DNA of 64,000 nt from Branchiostoma floridae (Eukaryota > Chordata > Leptocardii > Amphioxiformes > Branchiostomatidae), in contig NC_049990.1 of assembly GCF_000003815.2 (NCBI RefSeq), positions 19,064,494 to 19,128,493 on the forward strand, written 5' to 3'. A program made the position numbers and the translations under genes. Numbering within the stretch: position 1 is the stretch's first letter; every line of letters starts with the position of its first letter. Below are positions 52,963 to 64,000 of this stretch, piece by piece. The notes beneath the pieces are model-generated. The model was not told the origin of the DNA. It saw only the letters and a list, made by a program, of their open reading frames with translations, and did not search any database.

Positions 52963-55788
52963 TATCATTGGATAAGAGGCATTTTGCCCATAAGATCCGC
53001 TTCTATAAAACGTCCATATTTTCTAAAGTAAAGAGAGTCTATGAGAGTGTGTAATGAGAGTCTATGTTAACTTGGTTTGGGCGTGTACTCCATCCCCCTC
53101 CATTGAATGTCCGTTAACAGATTTTGCTGCTAGGATGTAGCATCCAAAGTCAACCAGTATCCAACAGGCCTGGTTGGCCTTTTGGATATACTGTACTACC
53201 TTGCAACCGATAAATGTGCTTAGAGATTGTAATGATGGTTATACTATTAGTAGAAGCGCTAGCAGTGCAGCACATTCAGTATTTAGCAACATTGACTGCA
53301 TAAGTAGGGCGTGGTTTTGAAATAACTGCCCGCGAAGAAATTCAAATAACGCTTGACAGAAATAAGAAAAAGAAACTAAAGCAAATGTCAATGAGAAGGA
53401 CCTGTGATTTTTCCTCTTAGTCTAGGTATTGCTGTTTTTGCGATGACATAGGCTGCTCTCATGTTTTGTTTTTCAGCTTCATGAGCTATAGAGACATCGT
53501 AACCGTAAACGGATATTATTTATTACAGTGTTATACCGCTTAGTGAGTTACTTAACGGATAGTCATGGAGTTGCCGCCTTCTTAGCACTTTAATGCTGCA
53601 TTCCTACATTTATTTCGAGAGATACTTTCTCTACACTTTCCAATGTAACGTCATGTAAAAAATCTACCTTGTGTATATGATATTTGGTTTGTTATGGATA
53701 TGTTCCAATTATGAAGTTCAACTCCAAACTCCAAATGGTATATAGATAAGCATAGCTAAGATACCACTGCTAACTATACCATTTATGATGAAGCTCGCCG
53801 CATTCTAGCCACGCCGAAACCACGCTAGTTATTTAACATGTACCATTTAATGCTGGGTGGGATGGGTGCGGCTCTAAAGGGGGTTGTGAATATACTAGTA
53901 GTAAAGTGGTCAATTGCCTTGCACTGAGCAAAGTCACCAAGAAAGTACTGCACCTATTTTTATTCATTTGACGTAAATTATCACAGTTTTTTCAGACTCT
54001 GTCATTTATACATTAAAACATAACATAATTACCGTTAGTTTGATACTTCAAGATTGTACTCTCTTTGCAAGTGAAAGAAAACGAAAGTCATATCGATCCA
54101 GTTTTAGCTCGCTGAAGAGCTATTCTTCAACTAGTCGTGACAGAGAAGACAGACGCTATGCACAGTATTTGCAGATTTATTCTATTGGGGAAAGAAATTC
54201 CTCTAGCTCTTTTAGACAAGCACAATGAACAGTGAACCACGTACGGATTAGCGTCAAGTTCTAAGGACTGCAACCCTTTCCGTCAGCGTTCATGTCGAAT
54301 CTAAACTCACGGCTTCTTGGTCCAAAAACAGAGCGCTAACCACTATAGATACGCACGCTACCTCTTTGTAATATCTTCCAGTCGCCCCCTTTTATAGCGC
54401 TTTAATTAGGCATGCTTGAAATTGGTAGTTTATCAACCATATAGCCTTGTCCTCACAGGGAGGGGTGAACTATTCCAACTCTATGTTTACCGAATAGTCT
54501 AATGTGTCAAGACAGGCTGCCCACGTCTCAGTCTGGATCTCGTTCCATTTATCATATCAATTAGGCCACAGCACGTAAATTTTATGGAAGACATCAGAGC
54601 GCTCATGAATTTTCGCCTGATTTCTGAAAAGAAATAAGAATCTTTTTCCTCTTCAGGGATGGTCAAATAGACCAAAATAGGCAAACATGTTGTGTTGTAG
54701 CCTCATAATCATACTTGTAGAAGTGACACTATAGCTAGTGAGGTAGCTATGACTATATTTGCAGAAGTGAAACTTGCTGGATAGTTGTAAAAATGCCAAA
54801 TCTTGCTACGACGTTTATGGTGCCTATTTTGAAAATTTAGCCATCTTTTTTTTTTACCCATCTTGTTTCCATTATTTTCCACCTTTTTTTCATTTTTCAT
54901 TTTTATTTTCATTACATCTCATTATTTTTGCACTCTGCATATATGTCATCCGTAAAATTTACTTGCTGTGGCCTTAGTTAGCATTTAGGCTTCAGACAAC
55001 TGTGATATCTTATCTTTTGACACGTGCTACTCCAAGAAGCCTACAAAGTATGGTTGGAATTATCAGTTGATTTACCATACGGATTGAGTATATTTGGATC
55101 AATTATTTCTGATATGCGTTGAATCTTCTGGTCTCATCCTTCAGGAATAGGGCACGGTAAAGGCTGGACTGTTGCCAAGTTTTGGAGTCCTAAGGACATG
55201 TTCTAATGATGCAACATGGAAGATTTCAAGGTCAACAGAAGATTATCAGTTGGAAAGATGTTGAGCCAACAGATTTGCTAAATATAAGCTGTCTACAAGG
55301 GACTGCATGCTCTACCAGTGACGTTAACTTTAGATACACGTAAGTGATGCTGTTACGAAAGCTAGTCGTGTTTTATCTGTATATACCGTTTCTTTTTTGA
55401 TATCGTGAAAATCATATTTGTTAGTGAAGGTGATCAGAATGGATTGAAGTAACTTGTGGATCGTAATAAAGTTAAATGGTCATTCTGGCATGTTCTGGCT
55501 TAGCTTTGCACCAATGATTTTGGGTTATGGTTTTGCCTGAATTGTGCTATTAGAGTATTAAAAACGCACTGAATGTTGAATTCAATCTGTACAAAAGCGC
55601 ATTGAATTTGCCATTTGTCGATTTATCATACATTCAAATATGATTTATCCTCATCCCTTTATTCTTTTATTCGAAACAATTGTAGCCCATCACGATCTAC
55701 CAGGAGTGCTCAAAACCCACATGAGAGCCTCGAAAAATTTCTCCTTTTCCTTCCTGTTCTCAGCTGTTAGACCCGCAGCCAAAACAAC
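52963..55788. other. Intergenic and receptor 5' region, no supported exon
   Basis: No coding exon or recognisable transposon. The promoter and 5' UTR of the receptor gene must lie at the right end, but no TATA box or splice site is convincing enough to mark. Confidence 0.4.
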
Positions 55789-58700
55789 ATGCAGCTCGCC
55801 TCCGGTCTACTCTTGTTTGGCGTCGTGTTCAGCACGAAGGGGTAAGTTATGCCTTATGTATACATTCCCACATTATTGTACCTCACTCAATATCTAGCCG
55901 GCAATGTGAGAAGATCTGTATATATTATCAGCAAGCGTATCTTACTTTACAACTCAATTTTGCATTAACGATCATTTTAAACAAAACTGATGCATTAGCC
56001 TATAGGCTATGGAGCAGGACTTCCTTTCTCGGTCGGATATCGTGTTGCAAGTTCTATTTTTGATGACCCCTGTTGGAACCTCTCCGTGGGCTTTACCCTT
56101 GCCAAATGATCTCACAAAGCACCCAAAGATACCCTCCTTTCTCGAGGAGACAAGAAGTTCTTACACAGCTTCTTTGCTAGATCCGTAGGGACCGGAAGAT
56201 AAGGTATAACTTTGAATATGCGGTAAGGGTTATAGAAAGGACGATCGTTATCACATGCCAAGACGAGCTACTGGTTAATTACTTGGCCTGAACTTGGGCA
56301 CCAGGGCAAAGTGAGTGCCACATAATCAATTTCTGGCAAGCAACGTAGAACAGCTATAACACAATTAACAGCTGATAGGTTAGAGTTTGACGTGGCAATA
56401 TGGCAATTGCCACGAGAACTGCATGGCATGTGGGAGTCATGGACGCAGAATTCTGACTGTGACACTGTGCGCTTTCTGGAATGCAACCTGTTCGCAACAT
56501 GGATAAATACGTCGTAGTTGACTAGCACAAGATACTTGCAATTGAGTCCCACATAAAAGCGGAAATGCTCTGCACTACGCGCGCACAGTGTAGCCACATC
56601 CTGTTGGTAATTTCCGATGATTATGCCATTGTTGAGTGCCATTGCACAATATATTAGCAAAAATAAATAGGAGCATTTAGTATTGCTCATGATGGCCAGT
56701 TATATATAACACTTCAAAAGAGTTTGTTGGTTTGATCGGTTATAAAACTAATTGAATATATTGCAGACGTAGAGTACGAGAAATGGTTACTGAGATGTGT
56801 TTTATACTACCATGAGCTTTATTGGTTAATGATAATAATGATAATGTACCCTACTTAATTATACCCCTAGGGCTAATTGTAAGTGCAATAGAATCAAATG
56901 ATAATCTTCTAACATGAAGTTATTGTATATGTTCTAATTGCAAGTGAATAATCTAAATTAGAACATGCAAAGATGAAGTGATTGAATGTACATACACGGA
57001 TACAATAATATTTTAAATCTAAGTTGCTATTGCAGGGTTTGACTTATTCTTTGAAAGTAGTTAATAAAAATGAAATAAGATAAGACATCCCATGTATGCT
57101 ATAATAGATAATGTTAAATATGTTACGGAGAAAACCACTATCGATCGTGAAGCTTGGACTTGGAAAATAACGATGGTGACCTTTTCGTGTCATCTATAAA
57201 CACGGCTTTGCTGTCACCTTTAAGACCTCGCAGTAATTGTTTTTACGCTTTCTGTGAAGCACGAAAACTCCTCCTCTGTAGCTTTTATGATATATTGCCC
57301 ATAGCAGCGCCATAATTCAAAGCATAGCATGCAAACCTAACCCGGGACAAGGTCAAAATTCTATTTTGCACCAGTCGTGATCTTAACCTTAAGCATTTGA
57401 CCACTTGTCATCGTACCCTGATTACTATTGTGAATAAAATAATACTTGGATATTCTCGGTAGGGTCAGTTGTTTCTAACTACTAGTACTAAACTGTTGGC
57501 ACGGAGAGCATTCATTAGCACATTGGTGACATGATATACTAGTATAATCCCCAGTTATTGTATTGTTTTTGCAAACTTAATAATGTTTTTAAAGGTCGAT
57601 TAAGATTAGACATCCAGGTAATAAGATATGCTAATAAGCAAAGCAGTTACTCAAGCAACTGGATATGATTTGAGGAAACGGTCAGACGTTTTAAACAACA
57701 TCCGTTTGAACGTATTCTATGTATTTTTGAACGTACAGTATTCTATATCTTGCTGCTTGAACAATTCTGGTGGATTGCAATTTTCATATGTATTTCGGAA
57801 TTTTATATCTTCGATTCCTTGAGATCAACTGTCCCATCACCTACGTCTTTATTTAGTCGGCCCCCCATGTGGCGTGTTGCGTGTCCGTCTAAATATGGCT
57901 CAGAAGGTTGCAACCGTGAACTCGGCGACAGTCTCCCCTTGCGTGCAGTAATGTCCCTGTTTGATAGTATATCCCAGACATTAGATAATGTCTACATTAC
58001 TTATATTGTGGTCGTCTGTATTTTCTGTATGTCTTTTTGAATGATTTGATGTAGTTATACTATGTTTATCCCAAAAATGTAAATTTCACTCGTTTGTTAA
58101 ACAATGATGAAAGGGCTAAATGTTCTTACGAGTATTGAAATAGTACAGTCACTAATTCATAAAAGTTACATGACCTTTCATATGTCTTCGGTTAGGGGCT
58201 GAAAATCAGCCTTTTTTATTGTTCGTTTTTCCGTTGGTAAACACAAAAGCTATGATGTGTATATAAAGCATTCATTTTAGGAAGTTCAAACCTCAGGTTA
58301 ATTTAGCCTGGCATATGGCCGTAGCCAGTTTCTTCGGCGGCTCATCAAGAGCCGATTGACCTTGGTCGGTCTAAACTTACTCGGGCTATACCTCCCAGGA
58401 GAATTTACATAGATCGGCGGGCATACTGCGTTGGGCAACCGAAGAAAAATGCCTGGCTGTCCACGTTGTTGATATGGTACTAAGGGTAGAGGCTTTGTGG
58501 TATTCCAATGGAAACTTTCCCATTCATTAAAGAACCCTTGAAAACCAAGTGCCACTTACAAAAGATAGCGAAGCTACTGAACTATTTGACCGTTTCTGAA
58601 ATTATATCCAGTTGCTTGAGTAACTGCTATTTGACAAACATTGAGAACTAAAATTTGTACTGCCTATACGAATTAACCAAATTTTTTAACAATGTAATAA

Positions 58701-61700
58701 ACTGCTAATTCCAAAATGCAACTAAATGTTTCTTTCAAATATATATCATCAACAAAAATATGACGATGCATGCTACAACTCATATTTTATTCTCGTATTC
58801 AATAGAGGTAGATGCTTATGCTCGATAATCATCTAGAGATCTAAAAATCTATATGTAGCCTGAAGTTGCATAATGCTTATTGACCAAGTCGATGGACAAT
58901 AATTCCTAGTGGAAAATTGAATTTGACCCGTGCGATCCGATCTGTCTCTAGGCACAGCCTCTTTGTCATCGAAGTCTTATATTAGGCTCGTGGCAATGTC
59001 TTTGGGCTGGCGGCCATTGGGACGGAAATAAGGCCCTTTTGTTCACATATGTATATAACGAGCAATTAGAGTACTGGTGTACAGTTGACTAGATCATTCA
59101 GCTGAGATGACTGTCTTTGTCAATGCGAGTTTGTATTCAAAACAAATCTTCAAATTTTACGATCGTTGATCGTTGATGAATGCTAAGGAGAAGAAGTATG
59201 CCTAGCTCGTGGACTTTGGCATTTTCCCATGACATTGTTGACAGCTGGCCAAATACAGTGACATCTTGTCCTGCTGTTCACCTCTATGGCCAGTCTACAT
59301 AAAATTATAAATAACTCAAAGCATTGGTAATAGAGGCAATGTAGTAGGATGTTGACATAAGACAGTAACTCGGATACATTTAAGTCTAACTACCGTTGAT
59401 TATTTGATAGACTGTGGACGTTTGGAGGAAACATTGAGTTCACTCATTGATCAATTATGCAATATTGCCAACAGGATTCTATATCAAAATGGAAGAGTAT
59501 TGCTTGTCATAGAGAATTCCAGTTATGTGTGTTCAAAGAAAAGTTTTCATACTGATAAATAGATGGTTGGTATGCAGCAGAGTTAGGTATTCGAGGTACT
59601 CTTATACAAATACTGTCCAGTTTGAAGTACATTTGATGATGATGAAGATATGGCTTCTTTTAAAGGGTAAAATGCACCTCCCACACCACGGGAAAGGAGC
59701 TAGGAATGTCCGATAGCTTGGAAAGAAGGACCGAGTAAGAATAGCGCACAAAGGTTATCGTCCATAAAGTGGGTGATTTAAAATAATGGGTATCGGGTCC
59801 CAAAATTCCACCTCATTATTTGGAGAGTCATAAATACTGGGTCACTAGACGTGTACAGCGACCAGAGAACAGAAAACAAAGAAGAAGTCTCAAAGTTAAC
59901 TTTGATGTATAGCAAACCTAACTTCCTTGTCCAAAGTTGAAGTTGGGATGGTACCTTATCTAGCCACCGTGTGATAGCATGCCATAAAAATGACAATGGA
60001 ATCCTACTTGACGGACAATAATGGCAACTTCTGTGAAGCAATTACCCATGAAATGAGTATAGGTTGGCAGCTTGATCCCAGTAGTGTACATCAATGTGTA
60101 TTTGGTATATTGTCGATTTCTAAAGCTAAATCTCTATGGCCAACAAAAAAGCCATCCAGGTACACTATTGCCGATGGTTTTTACATCAAAAACACTAAGT
60201 CATACATAATGGGAATTTGTAATTTGGTCGGTCGCTTTTGAGTGGTGTTTAAAGTACTATCTCTTTATGTTTTATTACTATTTGCCACAAAACACACTAA
60301 CTTTATCATTAATGCTTCAGCTTTTCGAACTTGAAATTGTGAAGTATTCCGTGAATCTGCAATGACCTCATGATACGTTTGTCTAATCAGTGTGATATTT
60401 AGTGTAAGCATTTTTAAAATAATTTTTCTATGTTATTGCAGATTGTCCGTTGCTGGGGAAGATGACGATGAACCGGCTTCCTTGCGTTATTCAAGACAAC
60501 TTTCAGATGGTACGTTCTTTTCATAAGAAAATACGCCATAGTTCTGCGAAATCTTATAATTGTTTATTATTCACTCTAAAATTTCATAGAGCAGGTCGTG
60601 ATATCTATCTTGCCATTGCTGTAACTGTTCCCCTATCTTGTTCCAGACGGCTCCGACAATGCAACTACTTCGACGTTCGAATCAGCAACTACAAGGTATG
60701 ATGATGATGGAATGAGAGCTTGGAGACTACTTTCATTACTCATACAATGTAAATCTACGCCATGTGAACATTGTTGGAACGGTTACATGTACGCATGCCA
60801 TGTAAGTGAGCTCTTTGACCTAAATAGTAGTTATTGGCCTTATGGATTCTTCATCGGGTGACCTCGTCTGGTGAAGAGGTATGGTAGATATGTAGACGCA
60901 CTCGAGTGATGCATTCGGTGCTGACACATACATCTAACACATTATTTAGGCATGCTCCCAATGGTACAAGTCTGATGAGTGCTCTTTCTTATAGCTATCA
61001 ATATCTGGCATGCAAACAAAGACCACTGGAAATAAACGTATTTCAATTGCTAATATGTTGATTATGTCGTATGAAGCTGGCCATAGTATATGTCGTATCA
61101 AGAAATATATCAAAAACCTACCTATCATACAAAAGTAACGTGCCTATAATGACTGAATACATACATACATACATAATTCATCCGGCTTTACACCGGTGAG
61201 GCACAGTCCAAAGCACAAGTTTTCCAGTATGATCTGTCCTTCATGGCAGACACTAAACTTGACCCTGAATGAAGACCTTTATTGTACAGTTTTGCTCAAC
61301 TGAGCTAAGTACAGGTCAAAACATGTCAAAACATATATACATATAAAAGTATCACAAATTTTGTCTAATACAAAAGTTCGGCTTCTTCTCGCTTCTTGCT
61401 AATGGTACAAATGTAGGACTGTATGGGTTTAGCTATGGTCGGTTTGTCAAAAAGCATGAGGAATATAGACTTGTCAGTGCTACTCATGTGTCTAAAATGA
61501 GGGAATCTACTTTCTAGGTAATTAGATAGAATATTAATTTTCTTTATTAGATATAATAGAGAACTAAAAACATATATTTATAAAAAAACTAAACCTAAAA
61601 ACATGTTAAAGGTATTTGTCCTCTCTTTCTTTCCAGCGACGACTTGGGAACAACCCCTGCTTCTATGGAAGTGGTACTGGAGATGTTGGACAAATATGAC

Positions 61701-62279
61701 CAAAGACTGAGACCTGATTTCAGAGGTATTTTCTTCTTTGCAATTAGCCTGTGTAAATAGACGAACCATGGTTCTCTAAAATACTGTAGTAGTATGGGGA
61801 TTAGGACAATTTTGCGATGCCTACTGAGAATCATACACGTAGCTCATATGTCAATGATACACTGAATGAGTACAATGACCTGTTGATGTGTTTCATTCTC
61901 TGTCCGATAGGCGGTCCCGTTACAGTGACCTTTCAGCTGTATATCCTCACTATGGGATCTGTATCAGAATCCTCCATGGTAAGTGGTTGTTTAAGCACTT
62001 TATTTGTGTTTGATCTGACAACATATGATAGAATGAGCTACATTTCGGAACACACTCATTTACTATTATAAAAGGCTATCACAATCTTTAATCTGAGATA
62101 CAGTGGCATTCAGTATGAATGCCTGAATGCCTATGCGAATGATAGGTCTGCCCATGAAGGTCGCATGATGAAAGTTACTCAAGCCATGCCACAGGATAGA
62201 TATTAGAAACGGTAGGCATTTCAGGTAGCACCTTTTCGTCCATTACCCATTAGAGAGAGAGAGAGAGAGAGAGAGACAT

Positions 62280-62312
<33 letters not shown>

Positions 62313-64000
62313 GACAGACAGAGACAGACAGAGACAGACAGAGACAGACAGAGACTTTTTTACTTTCACAATCACACCAATCCCCTATTGTTTTCCATAG
62401 GATTATGTCGTGACGGTGTTCCTGCGACAACAATGGAACGATCCTCGCTTCGTTTACACTGGCTTCGACGGTAACCTCACTCTATACGACACCGTAATTG
62501 GTAGGTACTCATGCTACAACAACTCTTTATGAAGAAAAGTAACGTACATGTAAATATTCTGTATTTCTTCCATGGGCTATTTAATAACTGGTACGGCCAT
62601 GTTGATTTGATCATATGGATGGCATCCTCTGCTCGGAACTCCAAACTGATGCGAACGAGCTGATTTCACTGTCGTTGGGAAGGTTGAACAAATGCATAAC
62701 ACACAGAGGATGGATCGGTATACCGAACAGCAGGTCTGTTCATTCACGTCTCCTTTGTCTTTGGAAATGCCTTTGGTACTCTATGACATTATAATAGTAC
62801 CGTTTTACGATTTTGTTTCAAGTTACGGCATATGTATGCTCATTTTACTGCTGCTTTGTACGATTTACAGTATGGTGGAAAACACCTTTCTTGGAAACAA
62901 ATGAAAACTGGTACTGGTGCGGATGTCATAAATTTATTCAAATCAACATGGTCTATCTTTATCATATATGTATATGACTGGTTTATTTCGAAAGTCAACA
63001 AACTGACAATGACATTGCAGCCACACGGCTTAAAACAGTATTGGGATAAAACATTTAAAATAGTATTTGCTTATTATCGTTATTTTTACAGACGATGTTT
63101 GGCTACCCGACGTGTTCTTCGTGAACGAGAAGGCTGCAGGGTTCGCCTCATCAACCGGATCTAGCAGGATGATGAGAATCCACCCAAATGGCGATGTACT
63201 GTTTAGTACGAAGTACGTAAAACTTACGTATGCTCTTACCCTCTATTTACCTTTACGGTATTTGAATAATTAATGTATCTAAGTGCATGCATATAGCCGT
63301 TATAACCACACTAGGGCGTAACGCACCATCTTCGCGGGTCTGTGGTCTGGGAGTAGGTGGTTACGTACGTTACATACCTAGCTGCAATGTTGGCTTAAAG
63401 CTAGATGATGCTATATATGATGCTCCTACAGTGCTTGGTGGCAACAAGGTGCCATTGGATCGATCTTTTAATCAGCGTCCTGAAGATGATGTTCACTGTA
63501 GATGTTCATAATAAAAAACAACCTCATAGATAAGCCAACCACTTACTCCTGATTTGTTTAAAGTGTTTCCTTGTTTCTTAATTCTAATTTTAGATTTAGT
63601 TATTACTTGGGTAAATATACGTATAATCTTTATTGCAAACTCATGCCCGAGGGCTAATTGCAAAAAATACATGTATGAAAGTACAATGATGATAATAATG
63701 ATACTGAATGGTATACAATAAATATAACAAAGTGGACATTAAGTCAAATAGGGGTCATCAACTAATATATGAAATCACCTGATTCGTTTGCATCCATTGT
63801 TTTGGTTTTTATTTCCTTTCGTATTTGCAAGCAGGTAAACTGTACAATTGATAAAATAAATTTAGAAGTACAAGAACATGATTGTTGTGACCACTGACGT
63901 CATCTGTGTCCACATGCAGGAAGACTGCACTACTTGCGTGTCCGATGAACTTCCAACTCTACCCGATGGACAGCCAGGAGTGCTCTATTAAGATAGAAAG
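55789..64000 (+). CDS. Cys-loop ligand-gated anion channel subunit, 5' part
   Basis: Eight exons join in phase: 55789-55841, 60442-60509, 60647-60695, 61637-61725, 61911-61978, 62401-62500, 63092-63212, 63920-64000 (cut by the window end). The first encodes a signal peptide (MQLASGLLLFGVVFS). Exons 2-3 are a Ser/Thr/Asp-rich, glycosylatable N-terminus. The ligand-binding domain follows: YDQRLRPDF, VSESSMDYVVTVFLRQQWND, the W-x-PD-x-FF-x-NEK pattern (VWLPDVFFVNEK) and the Cys-loop CPMNFQLYPMDSQEC, with 13 residues between cysteines. These are features of glycine-receptor and glutamate-gated chloride channels rather than nicotinic receptors. Loop C and all membrane helices lie beyond the window, so ligand and ion choice cannot be proved. 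Intron 1 is 4.6 kb. Confidence 0.9.
56268..56690 (-). other. Uncertain 140-codon ORF in receptor intron 1
   Basis: A single open frame on the opposite strand starts with a signal-peptide-like segment (CSYLFLLIYCAMAL) and contains ten cysteines. I do not recognise it. There is no codon or homology support, and a TATATATA run lies too close to the ATG to serve as a normal promoter. Chance is the simpler explanation. Confidence 0.15.
56840..56900. repeat. LINE-tail-like motif copy
   Basis: AATGTACCC...TACCCCTAGGGCTAATTGTAAGTGCAATAG shares the GGGCTAATTG block with segments at 32,041-32,065 and 63,640-63,670 and is flanked by ATAATGATAATG repeats like the copy at 63.7 kb. It looks like the end of a dispersed retroposon. 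Confidence 0.4.
62251..62357. repeat. (GA)n / (CAGA)n microsatellite
   Basis: (GA)n followed by (CAGA)n and (GACAGACA)n, ending about 45 bp before the acceptor of the receptor exon at 62,401. Length changes here could affect splicing of that exon. Confidence 0.95.
63632..63715. repeat. LINE-tail-like motif copy
   Basis: CTTTATTGCAAACTCATGCC followed by CGAGGGCTAATTGCAAAAAA and GATGATAATAATGATA. The CATGCCCG-x2-GGCTAATTGC block is shared with about 32,041-32,065. It lies in a receptor intron. Confidence 0.45.

Noticed and set aside
58298-58555. 85-codon minus-strand frame with balanced composition
   Set aside because: No known motif, splice context or transposon ends; lies within intron 1 of the receptor. 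Not enough support.
62221-62433. 70-codon minus-strand frame rich in Ser, Leu, Val and Cys
   Set aside because: Translation of the (CAGA)n/(GA)n microsatellite.

Overview
This is a 64 kb piece of an animal genome: genes are split into many short exons with GT-AG introns, AT-rich non-coding DNA is packed with small palindromic transposons (MITEs), a tRNA-derived SINE and microsatellites, and two 100-base runs of N mark assembly gaps. The protein relatives (HELZ2, ANKRD42, PIGZ, an anion-type Cys-loop receptor) and several MITE ends I recognise point to a marine deuterostome, most likely a lancelet (Branchiostoma). The species call is inference from memory of repeat families, not a search.

Layout. 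1-7,100: no intact gene. It holds a 668-bp foldback DNA transposon with a 9-bp target duplication (1,305-1,972), decayed coding relics on the minus strand (about 2.0-4.0 kb) and a promoter-like cluster of CCAAT boxes with a CRE and an E-box (5.3-5.7 kb). 7,110-31,424, minus strand: one very large gene of about 43 coding exons encoding a HELZ2-like protein of roughly 3,340 residues plus whatever is lost in the N gap. In order it has TPR-like helices, a C2H2 and a CCCH zinc finger, an SF1/UPF1-type helicase, a disordered linker, an RNB (RNase II/R) domain in a single 3.9-kb exon, and a second SF1 helicase. I followed the reading phase across every junction and it is consistent, except for one symmetric exon that carries an in-frame TAG and one exon that runs into the N gap.

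31,480-36,431: intergenic, with a candidate 5' UTR exon and promoter of the HELZ2-like gene and several MITEs. 36,432-45,926, minus strand: a complete 14-exon ANKRD42 orthologue (ankyrin repeats followed by a coiled coil). 47,224-49,690, plus strand: a two-exon PIGZ (GPI mannosyltransferase 4) gene, head to head with ANKRD42 and separated from it by about 1.3 kb that contains a tRNA-derived SINE. 49,691-55,788: PIGZ 3' UTR with foldback and tandem-duplicated sequence, then intergenic DNA with simple repeats and the second N gap. 55,789-64,000, plus strand: the first eight exons of a Cys-loop, probably chloride-selective, receptor subunit of the glycine-receptor/GluCl group, cut off at the window end just after the Cys-loop.

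The four genes do not form a pathway. The HELZ2-like protein is a predicted helicase-exoribonuclease (in mammals an interferon-induced antiviral and nuclear-receptor cofactor), PIGZ works on GPI anchors in the ER, ANKRD42 is a scaffold-type protein and the receptor is a neuronal channel. The most notable points are the N-terminal TPR fusion and possible poison exon of the HELZ2-like gene, two places where tandem repeats have copied a 5' splice site, a hammerhead-like core in a Penelope-like retroelement relic, and an array of tandem hairpins inside a HELZ2 intron.
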